Of a DNA stretch of 12,721 nt, positions 12,669-12,721 are shown piece by piece. The DNA is taken from NCBI GenBank assembly GCA_023512665.1, contig JAILZC010000005.1, positions 1-12,721 of the forward strand, given 5' to 3'. Both the position numbers and the translations under genes were made by a program. Within the stretch, counting starts at the first letter, position 1; each line of letters starts with the position of its first letter. The notes under the pieces were generated by a model. That model searched no databases and was not told where the DNA came from. It saw only the letters and a list, made by a program, of their open reading frames with translations. The stretch is from Candidatus Bipolaricaulota bacterium (GTDB lineage Bacteria; Bipolaricaulota; Bipolaricaulia; RBG-16-55-9; DRXL01).

Positions 12669-12721
12669 GTGAGCAAGTACATCTTTGTGACCGGCGGGGT
12701 GCTCTCGGGGTTGGGCAAGGG
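12669..12721 (+). CDS. pyrG: CTP synthase PyrG, N-terminal fragment (runs off window)
   Basis: Only 17 full codons are visible: GTG start then SKYIFVTGGVLSGLGKG. This is the near-invariant N-terminus of CTP synthase, including the ATP-binding G(V/L)(V/L)SGLGKG loop. The enzyme aminates UTP to CTP in pyrimidine synthesis. AAGGGGTG (12657-12664) lies four bases before GTG and serves as ribosome site. The gene is divergent from the moa run and functionally unrelated to it. The identity is secure from this motif; the rest of the gene is outside the window. Confidence 0.93.
   Translation, partial: MSKYIFVTGGVLSGLGK

Noticed and set aside
1..12721. tRNA, rRNA, CRISPR array, insertion sequence or prophage
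   Set aside because: No cloverleaf, repeat-spacer pattern, transposase or integrase motif, or terminal inverted repeats were seen on either strand; the scan was by eye only.

Overview
This is a bacterial window of moderately high GC (G/C-biased third positions in the well-preserved genes). Genes are tightly packed with ATGA and TGATG overlaps, Shine-Dalgarno (SD) sites coexist with apparently leaderless starts, and there are no introns, tRNA or rRNA genes, insertion sequences or CRISPR arrays. The lineage cannot be named from the sequence. A cell envelope with a periplasm or outer face is implied by a membrane-anchored parvulin chaperone, an exported amidase-like protein and several signal peptides. 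An uncultured thermophile-type lineage such as Bipolaricaulota (Acetothermia) is only a guess.

Layout. (1) 1-3319, minus strand: one very large gene running off the left edge. It encodes a membrane anchor, a SurA-type N-terminal domain, two parvulin domains, a coiled coil, TPR repeats and a DUF3105-like C-terminus. (2) 3320-3466: a divergent promoter region where two -10 boxes overlap. (3) 3467-4066, plus strand: an exported N-acetylmuramoyl-L-alanine amidase-like protein. It ends tail-to-tail with the next gene, and the two stop codons overlap. (4) 12507 down to 4063, minus strand: a ten-gene run dominated by molybdenum cofactor (Moco) synthesis: moaA, mobB, moeA, a second divergent moeA, moaC, a truncated alpha/beta-hydrolase, an exported five-repeat beta-propeller protein, an exported deacetylase-like protein, an MFS transporter and moaB. 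(5) 12557-12721, plus strand: a consensus promoter, a short leader and the first 17 codons of pyrG (CTP synthase), divergent from moaA.

How the genes work together. MoaA and MoaC convert GTP to cyclic pyranopterin monophosphate. A MoaB/MogA-type protein adenylylates molybdopterin. MoeA proteins insert molybdate or tungstate. MobB is a GTP-binding accessory of the late steps. Molybdopterin synthase (moaD/moaE) and molybdate uptake genes are not in the window. The three exported or hydrolase-type proteins between moaC and the MFS gene are spaced as part of the same transcript but have no obvious Moco role.

What stands out. (a) An in-frame TAA sits between a strong SD/ATG and the only available GTG start of the chaperone gene. 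(b) The DUF3105-like domain has lost its histidines. (c) The amidase lacks its usual catalytic Glu. (d) The hydrolase lacks its nucleophile half. (e) The MFS gene is frameshifted near its end, and the deacetylase-like gene may be too. (f) Two unlike moeA genes lie in tandem. (g) Several starts look leaderless. Damage in several neighbouring genes should first be tested as assembly or sequencing error, then as real decay.
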